Shown here piece after piece: positions 1-8,982 of a stretch of DNA of 64,000 bases (the first letter of the stretch is position 1; the number at the start of each line of letters is the position of its first letter). The translations under genes were made by a program, and so were the position numbers. The notes beneath the pieces were generated by a model. The model saw only the letters and a list, made by a program, of their open reading frames with translations. It did not search any database and was not told the origin of the DNA. The stretch is from Paraneptunicella aestuarii (lineage in GTDB: Bacteria > Pseudomonadota > Gammaproteobacteria > Enterobacterales > Alteromonadaceae): the NCBI RefSeq assembly GCF_019900845.1, contig NZ_CP074570.1, positions 1,612,001 through 1,676,000 on the forward strand, given 5' to 3'.

Positions 1-780
1 GCGCGCTGGTAATAAGGTGTGCAGCCAATAGGCAATTTTTGAAACTCGTCCCAAACGCAAATTTGATTGCTTTTTAATCAATGCGGAAATAATTTGTTGA
101 GCGGCATATTCAGGTGAAAGTTGCTCTCCATTGGTACTTTTTTTCATTGCCCCCGGTGATGAAACCCCATTATTTACCTGTGCCATTAATTCAGGCCGTG
201 ACTTCACAAACGATGGCGAGACGATGGTGACATGGATACCGTCATCAATGACTTCCGAAGCTAGCGATTGAAAGAAACCTTCCATTGCGTGCTTGCTGGC
301 ACTATAAGCCGAACGACCGTATAAGGGAGCGAAGCCTGCGACACTGGATATAGCCACAATTTGTCCTTTACGGGCTTTCAGCGACGGCAAGCATAAACGA
401 GTAATGTCTACGCTCGCGGTGAAGTTCACCGCCATAATGGTGTTAAACAGGCTTTCAGTAGTATCTTCAAATTTACTCATATGAGTGATACCGGCATTGT
501 TGATCAGGATATCAACGCCACCAAAGTGGGAGGTGACTTGCTCTACCGCTTTTTGCAATGCTTCCTGATTGGTCAGGTCAACGGAAACTGGTAGCAGGTT
601 GTCGCTTGCGAGCAACCCCTCTACATATAGATCCAGCGCCGCTATTTTGGCTCCCAGCTCTAATAGCTGTTTACCTAATGCTTTACCTAATCCGCCCGCA
701 CCGCCGGTAATAACCACGACTTTGTTCTTGAATGAGGAGCTATGTGACGAGATAGTAGAAGAACTATTTTGATTGACCAT
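1..780 (-). CDS. Short-chain dehydrogenase/reductase (3' end cut by window edge)
   Basis: Classical SDR oxidoreductase, NAD(P)-dependent, substrate unknown. 260 codons are visible and the frame is still open at position 1, so the C-terminus lies outside the window. Seen: the glycine-rich cofactor motif TGGAGGLG (about residues 22-29), the NNAG motif, and the catalytic YSASK (Tyr-x-x-x-Lys) preceded by the catalytic Ser in AISSVAG. The first 18 residues are a Ser-rich extension before the Rossmann beta-strand. The ATG overlaps the end of the MFS gene by 17 bases, so it is the last visible gene of a translationally coupled five-gene operon. The family is certain from the motifs; the role is not. 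The neighbouring BASS symporter, epimerase and MFS transporter suggest metabolism or export of a small hydrophobic compound, which is inference. Confidence 0.85.
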   Translation of the reverse strand, partial: MVNQNSSSTISSHSSSFKNKVVVITGGAGGLGKALGKQLLELGAKIAALDLYVEGLLASDNLLPVSVDLTNQEALQKAVEQVTSHFGGVDILINNAGITHMSKFEDTTESLFNTIMAVNFTASVDITRLCLPSLKARKGQIVAISSVAGFAPLYGRSAYSASKHAMEGFFQSLASEVIDDGIHVTIVSPSFVKSRPELMAQVNNGVSSPGAMKKSTNGEQLSPEYAAQQIISALIKKQSNLRLGRVSKIAYWLHTLLPAR

Positions 781-2020
781 GTTCAAAGTTTTCCAAGCGG
801 CGAATGTTACTCATGGCGACTAAACAGGTGAGGGCGCTAAGTACAATAATCCCGGCGATAATTTGCAATGCAATAAAAGGGGTAAAAGCCTGTGCCAGTA
901 TTCCAGCACCAATACCACTGGCGGCAGGAATACATTGGCTGATAATGCTATAAAAGCTCATGATGCGACCGCGATGTTCATCAACCGAATAAGCTTGTAA
1001 ACCGGCTACGATAAAACTGATAGCAATGCCGCCGCTAATAGAAGCCAATATTAAAACCAGCACAGACAGGCTTAAATTGTCTTCCTGACTCAAATAACCC
1101 AAGCCTGCGCCTGCCACAGTAATGGCAAGCAGCATATTTAATCCAATGCGCCCTTTGTTTTTCAGCCACATGGCAGACAAGCCACCAACAATCAGGGAAA
1201 AAGCGATCAGGCTGAGATAATTGCCTTGCGCGGTTTCGTTTAATCCCAGCATCTGCTTGGCAATGGTGGGCAAAATCACTTGCATGGGCCCCATCAATAA
1301 ATAGGTAATAGTGGCAAGCAATAGAAAGGGTTTGATGAAATCCGAGCGATGTACAAAAGTCAGGCTGCTTTTTATTTCCTGAACGGCTTTTTCCGCTGGT
1401 TTGCCGTCGAAGTTAAATCTAAGCGGTAACAACAATGAGCTGGAAACGACAAACAATACAGCCGCAACAACAAACACGGTCTGCCAGTCGAAATGAACTT
1501 GTATTTGTTTCAGTATCATGGGGGCGAGGCCGAAGCCTGTCATGACCATCAAATTCAGAGCGATAGTAGCGCCTGTAAGTTTATTGGGTTTGACATAAAA
1601 GGGCAGAGTAGCAAAACGCGCAGGAGCCACAAATGACCAACCCACACCCGAGAAAAAGGCGGCAATAAGCAACAGTGGCTGTTTGGTTTCTTCTGTACTG
1701 TTGAGCGCGATGGATAGCAGAACCAGGCTCACCAGATAACTGTTCTGTGCCGTTAAGATCACTCGTCGTGGAGAATAGCGGTCACAGTAAACGCCAGCAA
1801 ACCAGCCCAAAATCAGCGGTGGGCCAAAGCATAAACCATAGCCAATCCCTGCCAGCGCATGTGAGTTAAACCATTCCAGCGCCAGAAAGATGATGCTGTA
1901 GTTGATGATGTGGCCACCAATAAACGCCAGCAAGCAAGACGCCAGATAAGCCATCAGAGGCAAATTGGATGGCTCGTCTGAGAATTTGTCAGAAGAGCCT
2001 GGTTGCCTTGCTGTGGTCAT
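764..2020 (-). CDS. MFS transporter
   Basis: A 418-residue major facilitator superfamily permease with about 12 predicted membrane segments in two halves and a charged central loop near residues 200-215. Typical MFS loop motifs are visible, including the GWFAGVYCDRYSPRRV stretch after TM2 (a D-R-x-x-R-R type loop A motif). The short soluble N-terminus (about 20 residues) is rich in Ser and Pro. The gene starts one base after the stop of the heme/propeller gene and runs 17 bases into the next SDR gene, so translation is probably coupled. MFS proteins of this size often export small drugs or siderophores. The substrate cannot be read from the sequence; the operon context suggests the product or substrate of the flanking oxidoreductases. 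Confidence 0.85.
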   Translation of the reverse strand: MTTARQPGSSDKFSDEPSNLPLMAYLASCLLAFIGGHIINYSIIFLALEWFNSHALAGIGYGLCFGPPLILGWFAGVYCDRYSPRRVILTAQNSYLVSLVLLSIALNSTEETKQPLLLIAAFFSGVGWSFVAPARFATLPFYVKPNKLTGATIALNLMVMTGFGLAPMILKQIQVHFDWQTVFVVAAVLFVVSSSLLLPLRFNFDGKPAEKAVQEIKSSLTFVHRSDFIKPFLLLATITYLLMGPMQVILPTIAKQMLGLNETAQGNYLSLIAFSLIVGGLSAMWLKNKGRIGLNMLLAITVAGAGLGYLSQEDNLSLSVLVLILASISGGIAISFIVAGLQAYSVDEHRGRIMSFYSIISQCIPAASGIGAGILAQAFTPFIALQIIAGIIVLSALTCLVAMSNIRRLENFEHGQSK

Positions 2021-2021
2021 G

Positions 2022-3866
2022 TCATTCGTTTCCTGAAGAAGTCGAAGCGTCAGTTGTCTGCTGCTTCTTTTCTTCTAATCTATAATCCGGACGTAAGCGG
2101 ATCAGCGTGGGTTGTCCATCTTCAATATGCCAGCTTGGGAAGCTGGAATTAGAAGTGAATACATCACCGTTAGGCGCAATTTCCACATCGCGAGTGAAAG
2201 TGACGCGCTTGGGCATGGGGTAGTGCGACCATTCATCCAAATCAATGTCGTAACTGTAAAGGGCATCGGATGTGTTGCCATTGATCCAGACAATGTCTCG
2301 CTCGCGGTCAACATTCAGAGAATAAGGCGTTTCGCTACCGAGCGGTTGTACCGGCAATGGGAAGTTAGTGAAGGTTTCTTTAATCGGGTCGAATTTCACA
2401 ATCATGGATTCCGGGAAGGCTGCAATCCACAAGTTGCCTTTAGAGTCGCTACGCAAACGGCGAGGCCCCACAAAAGGCGTGTCATACATTTTGATTTCCA
2501 GCGTTTTACCATCAATCTTGCCAATGCTGTCGGCGTGTAGACGAGCAAACCAGACGTCACCATTAGGCGTGATATCAATGCCATAAGGTAGTGGCATACC
2601 CGTAGATTGTTTGTCGATAGGGAACCAGTTAGCCAGAGGCAAGCCCCAATCCATCAATTTCAAAATGATACCCATACCGTTAACGGTCAGGCTTTCTCTT
2701 GCGCCACGGTTGGGTAAGTCGAACATGGTGAATTTGCTGGTTTTGCGGTCAAACAGTGCGATTTGATTGGAAAGTGCCATCGTAAACCAAACACGGTCTT
2801 GTTGATCGATTCGCACCGTATGAGGGTAGTAACCATTTTCCATTTGGTGATTAATAAATTCCTTGCTGACGGGATCGAATTCCACCAAACGTTGTTGATA
2901 AGAAGTGGTAATGAAGATGTGACCGTCTTTGGGCGATTCCGCAAAAGAATGAATACCGGAAAAGGCTTCATGCTTGGGGAATGAGCTTAAGCGTTTGCCC
3001 ATTAAACCGCCGTGCTTGTCGAAGTTCTCGCGCTTCATGCGGTAAACCACATACTCGCCCGTATTGGGATTTACTTCGTACAGGCGGTCTTGCAGGTTGT
3101 CGCCTACATAAACCATGCCGTTTGAATGGTAGAGTAAATCGTGCATTTGCGAGAAGGCATCGCCAATCGGCCATTCGGTGATGTCGGTGTCTGGCAAATA
3201 GGGCGACCACGGCGTGCCTTCCGGGATCAAGCCTGGGTTTTGATATAGGCGGCTGTATTCTTCAAACAGCAACTTGGGTAAACGTTCCTGCGCATCGTCG
3301 TGTAAGCGGGAGCCATAGCCGACCATACGGTAGATGATTTCGTCCCAGCTTTCCTGTTCTCTTGGGCGACGGAAAAAGTGTGAACCTTGCTGATGGCAGA
3401 AGCCGCATTGCATGATGTAATGCTTTTTCAATGACGCGTCATTGTCCAGATTCAACTCGGCTAACCAGGTATTAGCCGGGCGAGACTCAGCTCTGCGCAA
3501 TGGATCATCAATGAGTTTCATGACCGCTGTTTTGGCTTCGTCGGAATTCATACTAAAGGTGGTATCTTCCATGTCGGGTGCGCGCAAGCGAATACGCACC
3601 TTTTGCCCAGGGTAAGTGTCGAAATGCACTTTGCCTTCCGGGTTGGTGAATTTGGTGTAAGAAGCATCTGCCTGGTTCAGCACTTTATCGGGCGGATAGC
3701 CTGAATCTGAAAGATCCAGCGTGTGGCCTACAACAGGCGTTTGCATCACCATGACATTTGGAAGAGGTGCTCCCTTTACATCCGTAACAGTAATCGTTGT
3801 GGCCATTGCATTTTGCTGCAAGCCAAATCCCAATCCTAATACCAGCAGTTGGGTTAATCGCTTCAT
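2022..3866 (-). CDS. Secreted heme-c / Vgb-like beta-propeller protein
   Basis: A 614-residue exported protein. Residues 1-22 form a Sec signal peptide (MKR followed by a Leu/Gly-rich core and an Ala-rich cleavage region). Residues 24-105 resemble a carboxypeptidase-regulatory/Ig-like beta domain. A single CGFCH (Cys154, Cys157, His158) is a CxxCH heme-c binding motif. From about residue 235 to 600 there are propeller-like repeats with streptogramin-lyase (Vgb)-type blades such as DITPNGDVWFA, RIDQQDRVWFT and SDSKGNLWIA. Vgb family enzymes linearise a cyclic peptide lactone; whether this protein is a lyase or only shares the fold is unknown. The start ATG overlaps the preceding stop (ATGA). 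The combination suggests a periplasmic redox or lyase enzyme acting on a compound handled by this operon (inference). Confidence 0.75.
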   Translation of the reverse strand: MKRLTQLLVLGLGFGLQQNAMATTITVTDVKGAPLPNVMVMQTPVVGHTLDLSDSGYPPDKVLNQADASYTKFTNPEGKVHFDTYPGQKVRIRLRAPDMEDTTFSMNSDEAKTAVMKLIDDPLRRAESRPANTWLAELNLDNDASLKKHYIMQCGFCHQQGSHFFRRPREQESWDEIIYRMVGYGSRLHDDAQERLPKLLFEEYSRLYQNPGLIPEGTPWSPYLPDTDITEWPIGDAFSQMHDLLYHSNGMVYVGDNLQDRLYEVNPNTGEYVVYRMKRENFDKHGGLMGKRLSSFPKHEAFSGIHSFAESPKDGHIFITTSYQQRLVEFDPVSKEFINHQMENGYYPHTVRIDQQDRVWFTMALSNQIALFDRKTSKFTMFDLPNRGARESLTVNGMGIILKLMDWGLPLANWFPIDKQSTGMPLPYGIDITPNGDVWFARLHADSIGKIDGKTLEIKMYDTPFVGPRRLRSDSKGNLWIAAFPESMIVKFDPIKETFTNFPLPVQPLGSETPYSLNVDRERDIVWINGNTSDALYSYDIDLDEWSHYPMPKRVTFTRDVEIAPNGDVFTSNSSFPSWHIEDGQPTLIRLRPDYRLEEKKQQTTDASTSSGNE

Positions 3867-4813
3867 GCTTGTTCCTCTTGTTGCTGCGCCAGAAATGCAT
3901 CCAGAGCTTGAGATGAGCTGTAAATGGGTTGATGTGAGAAGGTGTTCTTCAATTTGCTGTTATCTAACACCGGACGATATTTGATGAATTTTGTTTGCTC
4001 AGGCCCGTATTGCGTCAACCCTAGTGGCTTGGCGATAGCAAGCACCGCTTTGATCAGCAATTCCGGCAATGGCAAATACAGTTTTTGTAAGCGTTGGGCG
4101 ATTTGCTTCATGGTCATAATGCCATCGCCCGCAATGTTGAATTGCCCGGTAATATCACTTTGCAGACCTTCAATAATGTAGTCCACCACATCTTCCGACC
4201 AGATAAAGTTAAATGGTCCGGGATAACCCATCAGGCCGGTAATCATCTTCTGTTTGAACAGATCCACAACCGGGCCTTCAAAGTTCGGGCCTAATATCGC
4301 GCCGGGGCGGAATACGATTTGTTGTAGTTCAGGATAACGCTCACGATAGTCTGCCATGATGCGTTCAATTTCAGCCTTATGGGATGAATAAAAGTAGTCT
4401 TCATTACCTCTGGGCGGACGCGCTTCGGTAATAATGTCCTTGTTCTCGGGATGATAACCGTAGGCCGCACCGCTGGTGGTAATAATGAATTTTTTCACAC
4501 CACTGGTAATGCAGGATTTCAATAAGCGCTTGGTGGCTACTACGTCAATGTCATAAGCCATTTCTCGGGTTAAGCGAGCCGAAATTTGTAGTACAGAAGC
4601 TAAATGAACTACGGCATCAGGTTTGATCGTTTCTACCCAATCGGTGAAGCCCGGAGCGCGTAGGTCAAAGCTTTCATAATGAAGATTATTCGAAGCTTTA
4701 AACGGATTGTTTTTGATATCCGTTGCATACAAGCTCAATGACGGAACTTGTACTAACTTTTCTACCAATCTGCGCCCCAAACTCCCGGCAGCACCCGTAA
4801 TAAGAATCTTCAC
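3863..4813 (-). CDS. NAD-dependent epimerase/dehydratase family protein
   Basis: A 316-residue extended-type SDR. The GTG at 4813 is chosen because it gives an N-terminus reading MKILITGAAGSLGRRL, the expected beta-strand plus GxxGxxG nucleotide motif, and because it overlaps the upstream stop as GTGA. A longer frame from 4855 would add a non-homologous tail lying inside the neighbouring gene. The catalytic YSSHK pattern (Tyr-x-x-x-Lys) is present near residue 150, with an upstream TTSGAAYG. The family acts on nucleotide sugars or on hydroxysteroid-like substrates. The neighbouring BASS transporter (bile-acid/steroid or organic-anion symport family) makes a non-sugar substrate possible, but this is inference. 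Confidence 0.8.
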   Translation of the reverse strand: MKILITGAAGSLGRRLVEKLVQVPSLSLYATDIKNNPFKASNNLHYESFDLRAPGFTDWVETIKPDAVVHLASVLQISARLTREMAYDIDVVATKRLLKSCITSGVKKFIITTSGAAYGYHPENKDIITEARPPRGNEDYFYSSHKAEIERIMADYRERYPELQQIVFRPGAILGPNFEGPVVDLFKQKMITGLMGYPGPFNFIWSEDVVDYIIEGLQSDITGQFNIAGDGIMTMKQIAQRLQKLYLPLPELLIKAVLAIAKPLGLTQYGPEQTKFIKYRPVLDNSKLKNTFSHQPIYSSSQALDAFLAQQQEEQA

Positions 4814-5730
4814 GATCTTGTCTCCTGAACAGTAGGGGACAACTCCACACCCCAACGACTAAGTAGGAAAGAAACCAACAGCCCCGACACAATATGCCAG
4901 GTGCCCCAAAATGCGCTAATGAGCGCCATACCTGCTTCGCCATTGAATTGGGTAAAGACAATGGCAATGGCTAAGGACGAATTCTGCATACCCACTTCAA
5001 TGGTGGTGGCCTTGATATCGCGAGTGCTTAAGCCTGCGTATTTGCCCGCTCCAAACCCAAGCAAAAAGGCAATGGCGTTATGGGCTAAAACCACGGTAAA
5101 TATCAGGCCAAAATGCGCCATAAAGGCATCCTGATTGCGATAAATAGCAATGGTAATGAAAGCGGCAAGTGCTAACAGGCTGGTGATTTTCAAAACTTTA
5201 TGTAGCAATTTCGCGAATTCAGGCCAGCGATGTTGAATAAACAAGCCAATCAACAAGGGCACAGCCAATACGATGAGCAGGTTGATAAACAGCGCTTGCC
5301 CGCTGACGTCAATCGAGGTGATCAGCGCGGCGGTTTCAGGGTTTACCTGCGACCAAAATACAAAATTAATGGGCAACATAAAGGTAGCCAGCGCACTGGC
5401 AGCGGCTGTCATGGAAATGGAAAGTGCGGTATTGCCTTTGGATAAATGGGTGACAAAGTTGGAAATGGCACCGCCGGGGCAAGAGGCCACCAAAATCATA
5501 CCCAGTTCAATGCCGGCTTGCAGATCGAGCATCAAGGTTAGCCCGGTGGTTACGGCGGGAAGTGCAATAAACTGAGCCGACAAGCCTGCAATGATGGCTT
5601 TGGGCATTTTCAGAATGGCTTTAAAATCGCGCCAGTGAATATCCAGCGCAACACCCAGTATCATGCTTGCCAGCACAATATTTAGCACCCATTGGGAATT
5701 GGCGTTGTAGTAAACTGCTCCTACTTCCAT
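4810..5730 (-). CDS. Bile acid:sodium symporter (BASS) family transporter
   Basis: A 306-residue inner-membrane protein with about 9-10 hydrophobic segments. It shows BASS/SBF features: a Gly/Pro-rich stretch SCPGGAISNFVTHLSKGN (near residue 85) and ATTIEVGMQNSSLAIAI (near residue 238), which match the two conserved crossover regions carrying the Na+ and substrate sites. It is the first gene of the five-gene minus-strand operon, and its stop overlaps the GTG start of the epimerase. Bacterial BASS proteins carry bile acids, pantoate, pyruvate or other organic anions; the substrate here is unknown. The start ATG at 5730 is followed by MEVGAVYYNANSQWV, a plausible cytoplasmic N-terminus. Confidence 0.85.
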   Translation of the reverse strand: MEVGAVYYNANSQWVLNIVLASMILGVALDIHWRDFKAILKMPKAIIAGLSAQFIALPAVTTGLTLMLDLQAGIELGMILVASCPGGAISNFVTHLSKGNTALSISMTAAASALATFMLPINFVFWSQVNPETAALITSIDVSGQALFINLLIVLAVPLLIGLFIQHRWPEFAKLLHKVLKITSLLALAAFITIAIYRNQDAFMAHFGLIFTVVLAHNAIAFLLGFGAGKYAGLSTRDIKATTIEVGMQNSSLAIAIVFTQFNGEAGMALISAFWGTWHIVSGLLVSFLLSRWGVELSPTVQETRS

Positions 5731-5959
5731 CCTATCTCTTCAACCCTGCCTTAAAAGACATTGACTCATGTGAATAGAATGTAAATTAACAGGTATGAAA
5801 AAAAATGACACTGGATGCCATCTTTTTGGCGTTTTGGGTTAGGAAAGGGGAATTTGCTATTGAACTATTGGATGTTAATCCCAATTTATGGCTGAAATTA
5901 ATACTATTAGGGTTCGTAGTTTGAGCTTTGAAAACTCTGTAAATTAAAGGAGCCTTTGG

Positions 5960-7747
5960 GTGAAATTATCGTTCTCTGGGACATTTGTTCAATTAAAAGA
6001 CAAGCTATCTGAATTGGGAGGTAGTTGGGATGAACCTATGCCTAACAAAAAGGTTTTCCGTTTAGCTGGAGGAATACTAAACTGGTTTGAGTCAACAGGA
6101 ACAATTCAGTTTCAAGGAAAGGCGCCGGGAAAGGGGCTCCTTGAACAGCGAGTCCCTAGTTTACTTTATCCTGACCAATTCGAAGAGCAAACTATAAAGG
6201 AACAAGGTACTAAAGAATTGGAGGCTGAGGTAAGTGGCGTATCCCCTAAGTCTCAAAGTGCAAATAGAACTATTGAACGTGAATATCTTGAATCTAATAT
6301 TAAAGATAGCGAATTGATAATTGGAATAGTAAGTGCGGTGGGAACAGAGAATAGGTTGGTGACTGAACCACTGCAAGATGGGCTGGAAGGGTTTGGATAT
6401 TCAGTGGTAGAAATTCGCGTGTCTAGTATTTTGCCTGTATTTGACAAATCAGGTATTTCTAAAGAGTACAAGAGAATTCGCCACTATATGGAACATGGGG
6501 ACTTGTTGCGAGAGCAATGTGGAAACAATGCGATATTGGCTGCGGGGGTTGCCTCCAAGATACAAGAAGAAAGAAAGGGGCAGAGTTCGAGGAAAACGGC
6601 ATATATTATCAATTCATTAAAACATCCGAGTGAAGTCGAATTACTACGCAAAATATATGGGGATGGTTTTTATTTGTTTGGTATACACGCAGATATAAAT
6701 CGTAGACGTAATTATTTAAAACAGAAAAACTGTACTGAAGTAGAAGCTAACGAGCTCATTCAAATTGACGAAGATGAAAAAATTTCTCATGGACAAAAAA
6801 CAAGAGATACCTACCATTTGTCAGATTTTTTCCTCAACTTAGGCCGTAATCAAGATCAGGTTAAGAATGCAATTAAGCGGTTTTTAGAACTTATTTTTTC
6901 ACACCCATATAAAAATCCTACATTTGATGAGTTTGCTATGTTTATGGCGTTCAACAGTTCTGTTCGTTCCGGAGATCTTTCTCGTCAAGTAGGAGCTGTT
7001 GTTTGTAAAGATGAACAAATAATTGCAACTGGAGCAAACGATGTACCTCAATTCGGTGGCGGTTTATATTGGGCTCGGTCAGATCCTAATACCGGTGAAG
7101 TAAAAGATGCGCCAGATGGCAAGGATTATATGAGGGAGGAAGATTCAAATAAGAGGACGCAATCGGAAATTATAGAAGAAATTTCAAAGTTAGTGGTCGA
7201 TGACAACTTAATAGAACCACAAAAACATGAGCAACTGATTCAAGTTCTTAGGAAAAGTAAGATTGCAGATCTTACCGAGTTTGGGCGTATCGTTCATGCA
7301 GAAATGGAGGCTCTATTATCTTGTAGTCGAGCAGGTGTTTCTACGAAAGATACAACTCTTTATTGCACTACATTCCCATGCCACAACTGCGCAAAGCATA
7401 TTATTGGAAGTGGGGTAAAACGAGTTGTATATGTTGAACCTTATCCGAAAAGTAAAGCATTAGAGTTTCATTCGGAATCTATTCAATTAAAGTCAAATTT
7501 GGATGGGGAATCAAGCCATAATCTCGTAGATTTTGAGCCTTTTATTGGGGTTGGTCCTCGCAGATTTTTAGATTTGTTTTCTATGAATCTAGGTTCTGGT
7601 TCAAAATTACGAAGAAAAGAGAAGGAAGGAGTGGCTGTTGAATGGATAAAAGAAAATGCTGTATTGAGAACTCCTTTAATTTCCAAATCATATATCGAGA
7701 TAGAGAGTGCGGCATCTGAAATATGGAATGAAACTAGCTTGTCCTAA
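5960..7747 (+). CDS. Anti-phage dCTP deaminase (AvcD/DCD type) with extra N-terminal domain
   Basis: A 595-residue protein. Known family role: on phage infection these enzymes deaminate dCTP/dCMP and deplete the deoxycytidine pool. Residues about 117-270 are the P-loop-like domain, opening with IIGIVSAVGTEN; the AVGT form, not GxxxxGKS, is typical of this family as I know it. Residues about 320-550 are the deaminase domain with zinc ligands HAE (446-448) and PCHNC (473-477), and Glu448 as the likely proton shuttle. Residues 1-55 form an additional small domain ending in GGILNWFESTGTIQFQG, which I cannot name. The start is GTG at 5960, supported by AAAGGAG eight bases upstream. The gene is visibly more AT-rich than its neighbours, a sign of horizontal transfer. 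In AvcID systems an upstream noncoding RNA (AvcI) restrains the enzyme; the 229-base upstream gap could house one (inference). Confidence 0.85.
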   Translation: MKLSFSGTFVQLKDKLSELGGSWDEPMPNKKVFRLAGGILNWFESTGTIQFQGKAPGKGLLEQRVPSLLYPDQFEEQTIKEQGTKELEAEVSGVSPKSQSANRTIEREYLESNIKDSELIIGIVSAVGTENRLVTEPLQDGLEGFGYSVVEIRVSSILPVFDKSGISKEYKRIRHYMEHGDLLREQCGNNAILAAGVASKIQEERKGQSSRKTAYIINSLKHPSEVELLRKIYGDGFYLFGIHADINRRRNYLKQKNCTEVEANELIQIDEDEKISHGQKTRDTYHLSDFFLNLGRNQDQVKNAIKRFLELIFSHPYKNPTFDEFAMFMAFNSSVRSGDLSRQVGAVVCKDEQIIATGANDVPQFGGGLYWARSDPNTGEVKDAPDGKDYMREEDSNKRTQSEIIEEISKLVVDDNLIEPQKHEQLIQVLRKSKIADLTEFGRIVHAEMEALLSCSRAGVSTKDTTLYCTTFPCHNCAKHIIGSGVKRVVYVEPYPKSKALEFHSESIQLKSNLDGESSHNLVDFEPFIGVGPRRFLDLFSMNLGSGSKLRRKEKEGVAVEWIKENAVLRTPLISKSYIEIESAASEIWNETSLS

Positions 7748-7917
7748 AGACGAGTCATTTAATGGGGAGAAGGAATGGTAGGAATACAATAGTCATCAAA
7801 GTTGGAATTGATATACTTCAATGACTGTTGCTAATGGATGGAAATATATTGAGATTCATGAGGAATATACATGATAATTTTGCTTGCCGTTTTCCCATTG
7901 CATCCAAATATTAGCCC

Positions 7918-8970
7918 TCACCCCTTCAAACAACTATCCCGAAACTGTTTTGGGGTTTGGTCTGTCCAGCGTTTAAAGGCGCGTTGGAAGGCGCTTTGTT
8001 CTGAGAAGCCGAGCATTTGGGCGATGTAGACAATCTTGGTATTGGTGTTGCGTAAGTAGCTGAGTGCCAGGTCTTTGCGGATGGAGTCGATAAGTCCGGT
8101 GAAGGTGAGTTGGTGTTCGCTGAGTTTGCGTTGCAGGGTTCTAACGCTGATTTGTAAGTTCTGCGCTGCGTCTTCTATTTCCGGGACGCCAAGGGGAAGT
8201 TGGGTGGTGATGAACTTGGTGACGATTTCTACTGGAAGTCGTTCTGCCAAGTTGTTGACCATCTTGCCTGCGTGCTGGCAGAGCAGGTTATGAATTTCGG
8301 GTTCGTGCTTGGTAAAGGGGGTGCTGGCGAGGGATTTGTCTACTTTGATACCGTGATAATCCCATTCAAATTGTACATCACAACCGAAATAATCCTTGAA
8401 TTGCTGTAGGTCGGATTGGCAGCGGTGGCTGAAATATATGGCTTGCGGTCTGATTTTGTTGTTGGTCAGGTGTTTTGCCAGTGCCACCCAGCCTGTAATT
8501 ATTTCTTCAACGGTGTTGTGGCTGCAATGATAGGCGGGCATCCATTTCAACAGAATATAATCTTCTTGCACTTCTTGTAGCGGCGCGCCCAGGTTGCCTA
8601 CCAGAGTTTGATATTTGCGTTGATTTTCCAGTGCGGATTTTACGGATTGTGCAGTATAGGCAATGTAGCCTAGTACGCCCCAGCGATCCGGTTCGATGAC
8701 TTTACCAAAATCAAAACCGATAGTTTTACATTGCAGTTTGTTTTCTGCCAACTGATATAGCGATTCGTAAATGGTGGTGCTAACGAGTTCGCCTGATTGA
8801 TTCAGTTGTTTTTCCGACAGTCCGGTTTTGGCCAATAGAATGTCACGGTCGATGCCTTTAACAGATAAGTAGTTGATGAGGGATCTAACTGTGTCGAGGG
8901 CGATTTTGGGCATGACGGAGTTCTTATAATTTATATCTGCGCGGGTTAAAAATTGCGGATAAATCAACAT
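7918..8970 (-). CDS. AraC family transcriptional regulator
   Basis: A 350-residue regulator. The C-terminal 85 residues carry the double helix-turn-helix of the AraC/XylS family: the first HTH is around EDAAQNLQISVRTLQRKL and the second around VYIAQMLGFSEQSAFQRAFKRW, followed by the signature T-P-x-x-F/Y-R (TPKQFR). The N-terminal part (about residues 20-220) resembles the arabinose-binding-like domain found in OruR/ArgR-type regulators. ATG 8970 has a plausible AGG nine bases upstream; an alternative start is ATG 8913 (MPKIALDTV). The gene begins 12 bases after the PhlG-like gene on the same strand, so the two are probably co-transcribed and the regulator may respond to that enzyme's substrate (inference). 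Confidence 0.9.
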   Translation of the reverse strand: MLIYPQFLTRADINYKNSVMPKIALDTVRSLINYLSVKGIDRDILLAKTGLSEKQLNQSGELVSTTIYESLYQLAENKLQCKTIGFDFGKVIEPDRWGVLGYIAYTAQSVKSALENQRKYQTLVGNLGAPLQEVQEDYILLKWMPAYHCSHNTVEEIITGWVALAKHLTNNKIRPQAIYFSHRCQSDLQQFKDYFGCDVQFEWDYHGIKVDKSLASTPFTKHEPEIHNLLCQHAGKMVNNLAERLPVEIVTKFITTQLPLGVPEIEDAAQNLQISVRTLQRKLSEHQLTFTGLIDSIRKDLALSYLRNTNTKIVYIAQMLGFSEQSAFQRAFKRWTDQTPKQFRDSCLKG

Positions 8971-8982
8971 AAAATCGGCCTG

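Noticed and set aside
569..772. Plus-strand frame of 67 codons over the SDR gene
   Set aside because: Antisense to a clear SDR with intact catalytic motifs; Pro/Ser/Leu-rich composition typical of antisense frames.
2102..3984. Several open frames opposite or out of phase with the heme/propeller gene
   Set aside because: They lie wholly within a well-supported gene, lack start signals and show no family features; shadows of the real gene.
5800..5860. Terminator-like GCCA...TGGC hairpin before the deaminase gene
   Set aside because: Only four base pairs; too weak to annotate.
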